A stretch of 49,500 bases of DNA from Cristatella mucedo (GCA_009760855.2 WPIO01000032.1:196501-246000), one strand, 5' to 3'; counted from the first letter of the stretch, positions 23,061-34,699 are shown. Notes: a model not told the origin generated them from the sequence alone. Translations and numbers: made by a program.

Positions 23061-23120
23061 AATGTAATGTAATGTAATGTATCTCCGTCAGTAACTCCAC
23101 AAAGTCATTAAGACCAAGAA
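23061..23120 (-). repeat. Family B terminal fragment with (TGTAA)n
   Basis: AATGTAATGTAATGTAATGT, then ATCTCCGTCAGTAACTCCAC and AAAGTCATTAAGACC. This is the 3' end of family B in reverse and the clearest pentanucleotide tail in the window. Confidence 0.8.
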
Positions 23121-23329
23121 GCCTTCTAACGGGACTTCAGAGCACTCTCTACGACGGGGGCTTTCACCCATTTCCGGTCGCATCTTTAGAGGGATGGCAT
23201 CTTTGGAGAGGAAACGAGATTGCTCTCAGAGACAACTCCACGGCGGCCTGCCCGATGGCGCATCGCTTCGTGCTCTCCATGTGTGGACATCAATTTCTTT
23301 TTTAGGCCGATCTTTGCGATTCCTCCCTT

Positions 23330-23480
23330 CGTGTGCACGTGCATGCTTACACTGCGCCTGCTGCTTGCGGATGCACCAATCATTTGGTAATGCTTGTTAT
23401 GCATTATCTGCAAAGTGTCTAGAAAGAGATTCAGTTCTCTGATGGCGCTATACGAATGCATTGTTTTTATTATCGTTCGC
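23330..23480 (+). mobile_element. F1-like LINE (or SINE) 3' tail
   Basis: TGTCTAGAAAGAGATTCAGT then TCTCTGATGGCGCTATAC closes a fragment. The ending GCGCTATACGAATGCATTG is closer to the SINE tail at 16450 than to the GCGCTTTATCAAGTG of other F1 copies. Confidence 0.7.
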
Positions 23481-23639
23481 CGGATGGCGCACAGCCGCTC
23501 CGGCATACTGCTCGAGGCTGAACATTTTTGTAGCCGTGCTTTTTGGGACTGCCTAGGAGCACTTCTCGATCTCGAGCCTTCGCTATGCAGCTTCAAGACG
23601 CAGCACCGGAGGAGGGTCAGCGGATAGTTTTTCAAGATT

Positions 23640-25023
23640 GAACAAAACTAGCCTGCCGTGGGTAGCCAGACTTCACTGCAGCTCTAGTTGCCTGAAATGG
23701 GTGCTCGCTCATTTGGATTGTAGATGTCGTCTGTAAGAGGCTCGGTAGGCTGAGCTTCTTTGACGCCGAGCTTCGGGCTATCCAAATTTCTGAAAGCAGA
23801 TGATAGAGCGCTGCTGCTCGCGTGAAGCGCCCTCTGCCGGCACCGCCGCAGATTCGCAGGGTCGCCTCTAGAGAGAAGAGTGTCCCACTCGCTTCTATGA
23901 GTGCAGCTACCATATCTTTTTCATTTGGGGGGCCCAGCAGATTTGCGGTTGGCAGACTGACCGTAGGGCAGACTGACCAGCCGTGGCGGAGCACCTCGGC
24001 AGCATTGCGGTCTGCCTCCCTTAGGGATGGTCCTGAAGAGGCATGCCGGGATGGAACGCTTCCGCCCTGCAGTTCCGACTAGGTTACGCGGGAGAGCGCT
24101 GGAGCCTTTCTAGAGCCCTCCCTGGCAACGAGATCGCCTAAGCGTGACCATTTAAACCCCAGGTTTCAGTCTGAGAAGCGTCTACTCCGCAAGTTGTTGC
24201 CTTTCGGTTCCGGCGATTGATAGCGGTTAGGGATCGTCCTCTGATCGTGCCCTGAAAGGCACTTCTCCGCCGCCGGTCGCGTAGCTGCGCATTCGGAGAT
24301 GCTGCGCCGCGATTTGCGATCGTCGTGCCGTAGTTGCAGCTTGAAACACATCTTTCCGGTTTCACCTAATGTGCTTAACGAGCGCACTTTTCTTAGGGCG
24401 CTTGTTCAAATATTGTATCCCTATTACGACTAACCTGGTTAACCTTGTGCAAAGGCCGAGTTTATACGGGCGACCCGTACTGGGGAGTAGGGTGATCGCA
24501 GACGGCGAGCGCTTTCCGAGATCCATTTTAAAATTTGCATAAGTGTGTGGGCCAAATTTAGGGCACCTTGTCCTTAACCATTTCAGGACATTCCAAGCTG
24601 TATCGTTGGTGATTTTCCCGAATAAAGTATGGATTATTATCAGACAAAGCACGATTGAGAGAGCGCATGGGGATAAAAAATGCGATTATATGAAACAAAA
24701 TAACTTTAGATTAACCTCGCACCAAATGCTCCTGACTGTTGCGTAAACCCGCTTCGTTCGTGGTAGTTGTGCGTGCCTAAACAGGCATTACCACAACGAA
24801 GTGGAAAGCTACTGCAACGCACGGCAATCACGTGAAGCCTTCACGCTGGGCTCCGTCCCATGTTTTTCGGTGGGAAGCGTGAACAGCTTCGTGGTCTCTA
24901 GCTCAGCTAATGAAGAAAGCAAAGTCTATCTATCCCATTGGGTAACGTGGCGAGCTGAGCTTAGACGTCGGCAGAAAGCTTGGAGCGGACGCGACGAGCT
25001 GGCATGGTGCTTTGCCTCGAAGT
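23640..25023. other. Unassigned, moderately GC-rich
   Basis: No recognised gene. A minus-strand frame over 23632-23994 is open but matches no family I know. An inverted motif TCACGTGAAGCCTTCACG lies at about 24827. Confidence 0.35.
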
Positions 25024-25258
25024 GATAATAATAATAATAATTCACTTGATAAAGCGCCCTCAGAGAACTTAATCTCTCTCTAGGCGCTTTACATTTGCTG
25101 TAAAGTGAAATGCAATTGAATGGTGAGTAAAATCCTGCTTGAAAAACAAACGAAATGAATAACATGGTTAGGGGTGACATGCACAGGGTCAGCATGCAAA
25201 TGTGGTTAGTGGCAGCATGCACCGGTGTCAGCACGCACGAGCACATCAAGGACAGATC
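25024..25258 (-). mobile_element. F1 LINE 3' end fragment
   Basis: (AAT)n, then GCGCCCTCAGAGAACTTAAT and CTCTCTCTAGGCGC (the antisense stem-loop), then 3'UTR through GGTTAGGGGTGACATGCACA. It diverges from the other copies at about 25258. Confidence 0.9.
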
Positions 25259-25546
25259 AGAGCAGCTATTGCTGCACTCCTTAAAGTCCTTGCGTCTTGC
25301 TGGTTCTTTTCAAGCAGGCTTGCAAGCTGCACGCTCGTGCTTCGGAAGCAAACTGCCCGTCTGCTGCTAGCTTTGAGTCTATTTTTGCGTCAATGCCAGC
25401 TTTGGGTTTTTGAAGACAGCGAGAGGACGGATTAAATTTAGATTAACCCTATGAAATACTTGAAAGATCTCCAGTTTTCGAGCCCGTCTAAAAAAGGACG
25501 ACTCATCCGCGAACGGTACTGCGAGCTGCGAGCCTTACGCAAGATT

Positions 25547-25652
<106 letters not shown>

Positions 25653-25729
25653 TGGCTCAATAAAAGTACATCGCAATACCGGTCGAATGTCGTCCGAATG
25701 AAATGAAGAGGGTTTCAATTCAGAACAAA

Positions 25730-25837
25730 ATGGCGGCTGAAGAGACGATAATTAAAGAAGAAAAAGAATTGAGACAACGCTTCATCCGCAGGATCCGCCG
25801 TTTTAAGAATGGTGCGCGTGCGTACGTACGGCCGTGA
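25730..25837 (+). CDS. Possible small ORF or first exon, function unknown
   Basis: ATG in a strong context (AACAAAATGGCGG) opens 35 codons, MAAEETIIKEEKELRQRF then IRRIRRFKNG..., ending at TGA. The peptide is charged and helix-prone, with an acidic start and basic middle. No family is recognised. It could be a first coding exon (GT dinucleotides at 25812 and 25822 could be donors), a micro-ORF, or chance. It sits about 80 bases after the long CT tract, a layout seen at some promoters. Low confidence. Confidence 0.2.
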   Translation: MAAEETIIKEEKELRQRFIRRIRRFKNGARAYVRP

Positions 25838-25890
25838 GCTACGACAGCTTGGCAGCACACCGTGAGAACTTCACATCGTAAGGACATACT

Positions 25891-26108
25891 TATAATGTAA
25901 TGTATCTCCGTCTGCAACGCCACAAAGTCATAAAGACCATGTGGGGTGTTACGCAGGAGAGTTTTGTATAGCGCACTCACAGCCTAAGCGGCTTTCGGTA
26001 CGCATTCGGTAGCCAACAGACTTCGTCTCGCGCAACAAAGAGAAAGTGGGAAGCATAGCAGAGTCAGGAGAGCAGTTGAGGTAGTGAGTGGCATAGAAGT
26101 AGTACATA
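25891..26108 (-). repeat. Family B repeat with TGTAATGTA end
   Basis: TAATGTAATGTATCTCCGTC, TGGGGTGTTACGCAGGAGAG, GGGAAGCATAGCAGAGTCAG and TGAGTGGCATAGAAGTAG in the family order, cut off at about 26108. Confidence 0.85.
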
Positions 26109-27199
26109 GAGGACAAACCGATTCCAAGTGTAGGCCTTTTTTCGGAAACTTGTTCCGCGCGTTTCTGCGGAACAGCGATTCCTTCGTTGCATTTAAACGG
26201 GAGTTTAACTGTACGACGGCGTCGAACTTGTGAACACGTTTGCGACCTGACAGCTGGATGACCTGTACTGAGGGCTTTCCGGAATTTTAGCGATCCAGTC
26301 TTTTGAAGAACCTATCCTCACCAATGGGCATTTATCGTGCCTGCCGCAACGCTCTCACAAGCCGCTACGGTTTGTCGAGACGTTTCGAAGCGATCGGTGA
26401 GAAACCGTGGCTTTGCAATCTAGTTGGCTGAGCAGTCAGCAGCGGACATGGACGGTGCTCTTTGCTAATTACTCGCGCGTTAGCTTCGGATGCGATCCGA
26501 TGCTTCGGATGAGCAACCTCTATAATAAGCTGAGTTGGTCAGCTAGTCCGTTTGTCCGTCCCTGACTCCATGTTGGCATTGGGTCCTTCTTTTGTATTCG
26601 TCGTCGTACGATGCGGGTACATAGTAACGACGGGTGTCAACAAAAGGACGTGGAAAGGCGAAGATAGTTTGCTAATTTGCAAATATAGTCGCAGTTGAAA
26701 TTGGACACTGAAATGGTGGAGCTTCACAGGAGGACGAACCTAGAAGGGTTGCTCAAATGTGTGGCCCTGGCCTTCCGGAAACTCTTTCCTGAGCTCTCTG
26801 CAATACGGCCCGCTCTCCGGAGCCGCTGGACTTCCGCGTGGACTTCCGCTGAGTTGCCTTGCAGGAATGCTGTTCGATTGGTGTACAGATAAATAAGTGG
26901 CTGCGAATTAATGGCAGACTTTGAGTTCAAAGCCAGTTGCAGTGCATTTTTTGAATGAACACCAACAGATATCCAGTATCAGCAGAAGCTGAAGCTGATT
27001 GCGGTGCTCTCTGCTCAATGTCGAGCTGGAGAGTCGGCGACAGAAGCGAAACGAATTCGCAAAACTGGAGTCGCTCGTCAGTCGCGCCATCAGCAACGCG
27101 CTGGAGAGACTGGGCGGCGGGGGGGGGCAGCAGAAACGCGACGGATTCTCGAGTCGAATTTTTCCGTCAACGTTGACGGGCGGAAACCTAGTAATATGA
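26109..27199. other. Unassigned stretch
   Basis: No gene recognised. Short frames at 26970-27200 on both strands contain a G-run and are not conserved with any family I know. Confidence 0.4.
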
Positions 27200-28400
27200 T
27201 AATGGCAATAATATAACGCCGTTTGCATAGTGCCCTCGGAGAACTAAAACTCTATCCAGGTGGCTTACAACTCACTGCAAGAGAATCAGGGAGCGAGGCG
27301 GAGTGAGTTGTTTGGGATCATGCTTAGGTAAGCGTGCTGAAGCAAGCAAGACGGTAATCGATAACTGTGACTTTTAGTGAGTGAAAGGAAATTAATCCTG
27401 TCGAGGTCTTGCACGGAAAGCACCATAGTGACCTAACAAGATAGATTCACGGGATTGGTGGAGTGAAATCTGACTGTCTGTAGCAGATGGGTCTTTAGAT
27501 ATGACTTGCACAATGCAAGGTCCTTTACACGTAGCGACCAGAACAGTTGGAAGCGAGCTCCAGACTTTTGGTGCCAACGAGTTGAAGGTTCGAACGCTAA
27601 AACACTTCAATTTAGGGCGAAGGAAATAAAATACTTAAAATAAAAAACTAAAATGCTAAAATAAAAAAGGCTTTAGAATATTAATTAAATACTAAATAAT
27701 GAAAACTAAAAATTCTAAAAAATAATAATTAAATAAAAATACTTAATATACTTCAATTTTTAATTTAGGGCGAAGGAAAGCAAGATGACTTAAGATGCTT
27801 AAGAGCGAATGTTACGAAAGTATACGGGAGCTGCAAGTAGATCGCAGAGGTGGGCGTGTGCAAGCGCGAGTGAGGTAACCTGCAAGCCAGCCACTGAGGG
27901 TCTCGAAATCGAGCCGACGCAGCGGCAGCTCGATCGATCCGACGATCCGACGATCGAATCAATCCGACGAAGCTGGCGACGCTGGCGACGCAGCGGCAGC
28001 AAGCTGGCGAAGCTGGCACACAAGTACGACGTTGCAGCTACGCCGGTGATGGCAGACAGGAGAAGCTGTTGAGTTTGCACCAGCTGTAGATGTGGAGCTC
28101 GTGAGCAAATACAAGGTTGTCGTACTCTTATCTCAGCAGGCCCTGATCTTGGGAGCGATGCTCCTTACGATGAAAGTTGGCCTACATGGCAATGGAGGAA
28201 ATATGTTCGCCCATCGTGTCTGGTCAAATCGGATTTTCCTTTCAAGATTACGAGCAGATCTGTCTTGGGAGCGATGCAAACGACGAGGCAAGCATGACTT
28301 GTGCTGTCTATCCACTTTCGGGTGATACTAGGTTTGCCGACCACTTGTAAGCTGGGTCTTATCATCGGATGAAAAGTATTTCTTAAATCTGTCACAAGTA
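27200..28400 (-). mobile_element. F2 LINE, decayed, with AT-rich expansion
   Basis: On the minus strand it ends with a stem-loop-like tail (GCCACCTGGATAGAGTTTTA ... GGGCACTATGC). Interior marks shared with 3577 and 37028 include GCGAGCTCCAGACTTTTGGT and CTTCAATTTAGGGCGAAGGA. Near 28300-28400 a DDKTQL-like start and an ARNL-like segment correspond to the post-RT region of F1. The block CTTCAATTTAGGGCGAAGG is doubled (about 27605 and 27752-27775) around 140 bases of A/T-rich filler. Confidence 0.6.
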
Positions 28401-29112
28401 GGCTCATAAACCTTTACCTGGGGCACGGCAGCGGCCCCAATGCTGCTTGGAAATGGCCGGCGGGGTGCTTGCTTGCGGGCGAAAGTGCTCAAGCACGTAG
28501 AGCCCAGCAGCCGTGAAGTCAGGGGCCTGGTGAGCCATGCCTACTTGAGTGGGCTCGAAGTGGCCGCCAGTAGGGCCGAGAGTGGGGCGAGGGCCAATTT
28601 AAGAGCGAGCACTTCAGGAGCAGAGAACTTCAGGTGCAAAGCAAGCCGCCGCCCCCCCCCCCCAGCCCACCTCCCCACCATCACCACCCCCTAAAAGTCG
28701 GTCACTTATGTAAAGCTCTTCCCCCTAAACTACGATTATCTCTGTCCGAAATCCGACCCCTTTGCCTTGTCAACTACGCGGATAGCTACTCTAGAATGCT
28801 CTCTATAGCGAACTCAAAGCCTAGTCGTCATGTTCACATGCAAGCCAGCCACCTTTATGCCGAGCGAGAAAAGTAAAAATAAATTGAGAAGCCGAGTCCG
28901 GATGGCGAGTCACTTTTACAGGGGGGGGGGAGGGAGGCAGGCTTCGGCTTTTCAAAAGTCTCTCACAGCCGGTATTTGCTGTTTAAACAGAACCACTGCC
29001 GAAAGGTCATTCTTGTCTTACCACGAATGGCCGTGCTTAAACAAAGACAGCCTTTTAAATTCTGAATAAAGCTGGTTTCGGTCTCTAGCGACTTGCCAAT
29101 TCAGAGTTAAAA
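28401..29112. other. Unassigned stretch
   Basis: Contains homopolymer C (about 28651) and G (about 28921) runs. No gene recognised. Confidence 0.4.
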
Positions 29113-29221
29113 ATGGATTCTTCAGCACGGGAATGCACGAAGAGCATAGATCCATGTTCCTGCCCGGTCAGTACGTACACTTGCATGTATATATGTACAC
29201 ATAAAAATGCTTGCACTCATG

Positions 29222-29272
<51 letters not shown>

Positions 29273-29399
29273 GCGCATGCACAGAGACAGACACATGCAT
29301 GCATGCACGCACACACGCAGACACACACACACACACACACAGATACAGACACAGACACACACACACATACACACGCAGGCACACACCAACACACTTCGA

Positions 29400-29442
<43 letters not shown>

Positions 29443-29513
29443 CGACACACACACACACCGACACACACACACCGACAAACACACACACCGACAAACACAC
29501 ACACCGACAAACA

Positions 29514-29566
<53 letters not shown>

Positions 29567-29578
29567 GACACACACACA
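29222..29578. repeat. Compound (CA)n microsatellite with 16-bp higher-order unit
   Basis: About 350 bases of CA with GC and AGA interruptions. At about 29457-29520 the unit CGACAAACACACACAC repeats about three times. The His/Thr- and Cys/Val-rich frames on both strands are artefacts of the repeat. Confidence 0.97.
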
Positions 29579-29639
29579 CGAGCTCTTGCGCACTAACCAC
29601 AGTCTTTCAGTGCAACCGTATCTCCTAGGAGCTATTTCT

Positions 29640-30123
29640 CACGTTCATTGAGAAAGTGTCTATTCGCTTACCTGGCATAATAGTTGAGCATGGATTACTT
29701 GGTAAAACATATCCACTCTGGAAGCTAGGCAGGTCTCAGTGTACATGACTGTTAGTTACACGACTAGGGAATTCTGCCTATTCTCGATTGTTATTCAGCT
29801 GCTCCCAAAAAACCCAAGCGACTGCCAATGCATGCTTTGCTATAAAATCCCAACCCCCCACTACTTGGCAGCATTGCTGCTGTATCATGCAGGCTCTCCT
29901 TGCTGCAGACACAAAGGGCACTGGCCCGCTGCACCGGCTGCATCGGACTGGGCAGCGTCTGCACCTCGGAAGGGGCGGCGGCTGCTTTTACTGCCTTTGA
30001 GGCAGTTGGGTCAGAGAAACATATTTTACACCAACATTTAGAGGCAGACTCTCTCGTTAGTGGCGTTAATGACCAGTTGTTGTGCTGAGTAGGTTTCCAG
30101 CTACACTCGCAAGCACTTCTTTA
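29640..30123. other. Unassigned stretch
   Basis: No gene recognised; open frames at 29739-30041 match nothing I know. Confidence 0.4.
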
Positions 30124-30388
30124 GCAACGACAACTACTCTCCTGCTGCCGACTATGGCTCATCCTTTTCAGGGGTCCTGAGCTGCTATTTCTATGCTACT
30201 CACTACCTCAACTTCTCTCCTGACTCTGCTATGCTTCCCACTTTCTCTTTGTTGCGTGAGACGTAGTCTGTTGGCTACCGAATGCGTACCGAAAGCCGCT
30301 TAGGCTGTGAGTGCGCTATACAAAATTCTCCTGCGTAACACCCCACATGATCTTTATGACTTTGTGGAGGTACAGACGGAGATACATG
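30124..30388 (+). repeat. Family B repeat, nearly full length
   Basis: Plus-orientation copy: ACAACTACTCTCCTGCTGCC, CTGACTCTGCTATGCTTCCC, GAAAGCCGCTTAGGCTGTGA, GTGCGCTATACAAAATTCTC, then GTACAGACGGAGATACAT. The GCGCTATACAAA block resembles L2-type ends, but it is followed by a further 85 bases shared by the copies, so the element is not a simple F1/F2 tail. Confidence 0.85.
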
Positions 30389-30487
30389 TCCGCTGCTCGA
30401 CTTCTTTCTCGAAAACAGGGTTAGGTTGCCTATTAATTGTTAAGTTCATAGGCAGTCATGGAGTTTTATGAGAACCAATCACTGTCA

Positions 30488-30542
30488 AATAATAATAATA
30501 ATAATACACTCGATAAAGCACCCTCAGAGAACTCAATCTCTG
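30488..30542 (-). mobile_element. F1 LINE tail, minimal fragment
   Basis: (AAT)n, CACTCGATAAAGCACCCTCA and GAGAACTCAATCTC, then an abrupt stop halfway through the stem-loop. About 55 bases. Confidence 0.8.
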
Positions 30543-31338
30543 GATGGATCTGTACCGGTAATGGAATGGATCGGTACCGCGATGACAAGCGTTGGGTTCA
30601 GGGCGCCAGGCTAATAGCATCCACATAAGTAGAGGTCATTCGTACTGCTCGAATGCAGCTCACTGAAGCCGGTGTTTAACACCCACATCTAAAAAGTTTC
30701 GGGTGCAACTTCCGGCACTTTTATGGGCTTCTTGAGCCTGGGTCTCAATAGCTGCGAGTCGGCTCGGCTGCCCCCTGCGACAGGCACGCTGAGAGATTTC
30801 CGGGAAACGAAAGCGAAGGTATACGAAGTAAGTAGTATGCTGGTGGATTGACCGAGAATTTCTCGAGCAGCTAGAACGTCGCTTGGCTGTGGCTGCATCC
30901 TCTGATTAGTATGCAGCAGGTCAAGGCTCCAGCATTGTGTGAATATCAAGGGCTGTGACGATCACCGTGCAAGGACAGACATCTCAGCTCTGTGGGCCGT
31001 GTATTTTCGATCTTTGCTTCATTCAGTGGATAGACCGGATCGTATCAGTGAGTACGGAGTATGGAGTGTTCGAGCAAGCGATCGATCAGCTCACCAAGTT
31101 ACTTTTGCTTTACCAAACTGCATCTCTTCTCTAAGGACAGAAGTTATGCATGCATGCAAAACCGCAATCTCTAGGAAGCAGGTGGCTTTCGAAATGAGCA
31201 ACAATTCGTGTCCAGCCAACGTTGGGGGAGACGCGAGCTGCAGCTCCTTTCTAGCTTCGGGACCGGCCACTATGCTGCCAGCATCGTGCTCATGGCAATA
31301 AATGCTGGCCTACTTTTGTGACCATGACTTTGAGGCTG
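30543..31338. other. Unassigned stretch
   Basis: No gene or repeat recognised. Confidence 0.4.
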
Positions 31339-31414
31339 ATGCTTACATTTTCTGATGATGCTTACATTTTCTGATGATGCTTACATTTTCTGATGATGCT
31401 TACATTTTCTGATG
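31339..31414. repeat. 19-bp tandem repeat, four units
   Basis: ATGCTTACATTTTCTGATG repeated four times without change. This is a minisatellite seed. Confidence 0.95.
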
Positions 31415-31724
31415 ATGCTGGCTTGGCTGAGAGCATATACTACTGCTGCGAGATTGCCATTAGTTCCAATGCGAGCGGCACACACGGCTGCCGAAGCAGC
31501 ATTGGCTGTGGTGGCAGCAGCACCAGCAGTGGCAAAGGCAGTGGCAGCAGCAGCACTAGCAGAGCTGAGCTGCCGACATGTGGCCAGAGGTCACGAGGTC
31601 ACAGAGCTCAGTAGCATCCAGCTCACCTACCTGCAGCCAGTCAGATAATGAATTCGTTGGCTGCCAGATCTGCTCAAGTCTTTCAAGAGCTTTCACAAGC
31701 CTAACCAATCAGGCAGTTCTACCA

Positions 31725-31930
<206 letters not shown>

Positions 31931-32539
31931 CCGGAAGAGGCCAGAGACCGACCGACAAAGACAGCCATAGGTACAGGTAGAGACAAAGACTGAGAGGGAA
32001 AAGACAAAAGGAACAGGAAGGGGAGGTAGGACGCTAGTGCTACAAGCAGGTTGTAGTGGTTTCCACTTCCGAACATAACCAGGCGGAAAAAGTAGCTCTG
32101 GTAACCTCTCTAGTCCCAGCTGACAATAAAACGAAACAAACACCAGTGAAGCCCTGAACCTTTGAACTACGTACGGCTAGCATCTTGTAAAGCAGCTGCA
32201 ATGCACACTCGTAAGCCGACGGCAGGTGAACACGGCCACAGCATCGAGCACTTGCACCTCAAGATAAAAGTCCATATCCATAGCATAGAGAAGTTTATTC
32301 GACAGCAACGGAAAGTTACAGGAGTGCAGTATCAGCAATAGCATACCAAAACTCGTGCACTGTGCCCAGAGCACCACTGACCTGCCTACCGGCTACAAGC
32401 CTCGGCCGAAACGCTCGCCTCGCTTTACTGCCGAGAGCTCAACTGCTACTTGGATCAAAGCATAAAGCACATCTGAGACTGCCTATTACTCGGCATTTGC
32501 CTCTATGGTGCCCAACTATCACAAAATCGTTTCGCGGCC

Positions 32540-32952
32540 GTTATAATAATGATACTACATTTGCACAGCACCCTCAGAGAACTGAATCTCTTTTAGACAC
32601 TTTACATGTGCTGTAAAGGAAGTGTGATCGAAGGGTTACCAGTAACATGCAGTGTCGCCATGCATAAGCACGTACATGACAAATCGCAAGGACCCAGAAC
32701 ATAGAGACAAAATAAGAGACAGGTTCGTTTTAAACTTCTTTTAAAATGGCGTCGAGTCAGAAGAAGGCATGGTCAAGGGGGACTTGAAGTTGGTTCGAGA
32801 GGCAGGGCTAAGCGATTTGGGTCTGAAAAGCGGGAGATACGTTGCCTAGCCTGGTGAGTGAGTGAGTAGTTCTGATAGGTACGATGGAGCCAAAGAATGA
32901 AGAGACCTCAAAGTAAATGACAAAACCTTCGTGGATAAACTGCTCGATTATT
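32540..32952 (-). mobile_element. F1 LINE fragment, diverged
   Basis: Antisense tail and stem-loop (CACCCTCAGAGAACTGAATC then TCTTTTAGACAC), then 3'UTR and ORF-end similarity to about 32950 (the stretch CAAAGAATGA-GAGACCT-A---GTGA-CAAAACCTT shared with 6400-6440). Older than the other copies by its mismatches. Confidence 0.8.
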
Positions 32953-34024
32953 ATTCAGGAACTATCGATAATCAGATCTCGGCAGAGAAGGGGCGGATAT
33001 GGAAGGGAAGGGGTGGGAATGTGGTGAGTGAGCATGGGAACAAGGAAAATGAAGGGAGCTGGTAAGAGGTAAGGCAAAGGGGGGGAGGTGGTGAGCAGGT
33101 GCAGGGGGGGGGGAGAAAGGCAGGCTTCCGCCTCTTGAATGTGAGTCAGCTCGCTCAGCCCGAACACCTATCGCGGATTACCTGAACTGCAGCCCGATTT
33201 CTACTCAACCGACGCGGGAGAGACCGCGCGGGCGGGCGACGAACGGACAGCTGCGAACCATCGTCCGTGACTGCACGAAAGAGACAGTCGTACGGCGGCG
33301 GTGCGCTCGGCCTTGCCAGGCAGCTCGCCTCTACACTCGCTGTACAGATCTGTCTAGTCGCGGAAAGCCGCGAAATGCGCATTGCCTCGTCATCATTCAA
33401 CGCCACCCTGAGCCCAGTCGTAGCTTGGTCCAGCGGCAGCTACTAGGTCATTTCGTTCGCGAATGCTGATTCTGCTACCCGCAGCAAGCTCGGCGCCAGT
33501 GGGCGCCCTGCTGCGCCCCCACCCTGAGAGGCCCTATCGCGGAGCTCCGCGGATCGGACGGGGCTCTGTGAGAGCGGCGCGCGCTACCGGCCGAACGAGC
33601 GCAGGCGCCAGGTGCGGCGGCGGCGGCGGCCGTCGAGCTTCGCCGCTGGGGAAGGGGGAGACCGGAGGTGAAGGCCGGAGCTTAGCTGGGACCGGAGGTA
33701 CGCTGAAGCGCCAGCTTCGTCGCGAGCCGAGCGTGATTCCAACCGACAGCCTGGCGCCGGCCGCCGAGCTTTTCCGCCCCAGCCGGCCTGCGTGGCGGCG
33801 CAGAAAGAAGCGGCCGATCAGGCGCCGCTGGGGTAGCGGCGAGCCAGTCGCTAGACTGGCCGGGCGACACGTGACAGGAGCACCTGCGCTGGCTGAGCCG
33901 TCGGCTGGCTATTGGCTGCTGCTACAGCGGTTCCGCGGCCGCGTCGTCGGGGTCCGCGGGTGTGCCGCATAGCCACTCGTCTCCTCCCACCCTCGCCGTC
34001 TCTCTCTCAGCGTCGCGGCCGGTA

Positions 34025-34075
34025 ATGGCGGTGCTTTCCGCATGGCTCTTCAGTTCGAGAAGTGTGCCATTATGA
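34025..34075 (+). promoter_or_regulatory. Overlapping upstream ORF
   Basis: ATG at 34025 opens 16 codons (MAVLSAWLFSSRSVPL) and stops at TGA 34073-34075. It overlaps the candidate main ATG (34042) in another frame. Its stop overlaps the in-frame second ATG of the main frame (34072-34074) as ATGA. If transcribed, it could direct initiation toward residue 11. Confidence 0.4.
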
Positions 34076-34276
34076 AGCCCGTCAAGGCCGAGCCGTTAGT
34101 CCGCGCGACCCGGCTGGAGGCGTCGCCGACCGACTCCGCCGCGTCCGACCTGGCGTCGGCCGTAGGCGCCCGGGCGGGATTATCGGCCGCCGCGCGCCTC
34201 GCCGAGCGCTGGCCGTCCGACGGAGCTGCTCGTCCGACGGCGGCCGCGCGTCCCGGCAGCGGCGGAAGCTCTTCAG
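34042..34276 (+). CDS. Candidate first coding exon of the NR5A-like receptor
   Basis: ATG at 34042 (context CCGCATGG) opens a frame starting MALQFEKCAIMKPVKAEPL, followed by Ala/Arg/Ser-rich low-complexity sequence ending PGSGGSSS. A GT donor after TCAG at 34276 leaves the frame in phase 1, exactly what the DBD exon at 42777 needs (G+GT, Gly). The donor (GTATTT) is not strong. NR5A N-termini are poorly conserved, so no homology confirms it. Alternatives: a first exon of another gene, a noncoding exon, or a chance frame in a CpG island. The frame also runs on to 34710 without splicing. Confidence 0.4.
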
Positions 34277-34699
34277 GTATTTTCCTGCCGCCTCTTCCGC
34301 GCTCCGTTACTTTGCGTCTGCACAGCGACCTGCATTCGAGATTCGCCGCCGCCCAGAGAAGCGCCGTAGCGATGAAGCGCCTCCGATATTTAGCTACCGC
34401 CTTGGCGCCGGCCGCCCCTGTCGCCGTCGCCGCTGCGGCGACCGCGGCGGCGGCCGGTCGGTCGGTCGTGTCGAGTAATGTGCACGCGGCGAGCGCCGAC
34501 CGAGCGCTCGCGCAAGGTCGGCGTAGCCGCTCTGCTTTCCTCCCACCCTGCCCCTCCTGCGTCCGAGGGGGCTGTGTATCGTCGCTGGCCGGGCGAGATT
34601 TGAGTTCACGTGTGGGCGGCAAGTGGGGTGAGGATGGGGGGACGCGCCAAGGCCCCAGGTCCGAGATGGCGACGCATTGTATGCACGTTCCGTCTTGGA

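Larger units (their letters stand above)
33160..34640 (+). promoter_or_regulatory. CpG-rich island, likely promoter and first exon of the NR5A-like gene
   Basis: CpG density and GC content rise sharply over about 1.5 kb, against AT-rich flanks. Many frames are open on both strands by composition. The island contains an ATG-initiated exon (34042-34276) whose donor phase matches the NR5A exon at 42777. No TATA box is evident. A minus-strand frame starting at 33406 could mark a divergent transcript, without support beyond position. Confidence 0.55.

Noticed and set aside
29113-29651. Long His/Thr- and Cys/Val-rich open frames on both strands
   Set aside because: They are translations of a CA/GT microsatellite; the same applies at 1071-1522, 25451-25718, 31709-32143 and 41894-42390.
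33463-33972. 169-codon plus-strand frame in the CpG island
   Set aside because: Low-complexity Arg/Ala/Gly composition, overlapping open frames on both strands and no family resemblance; best explained by GC content.
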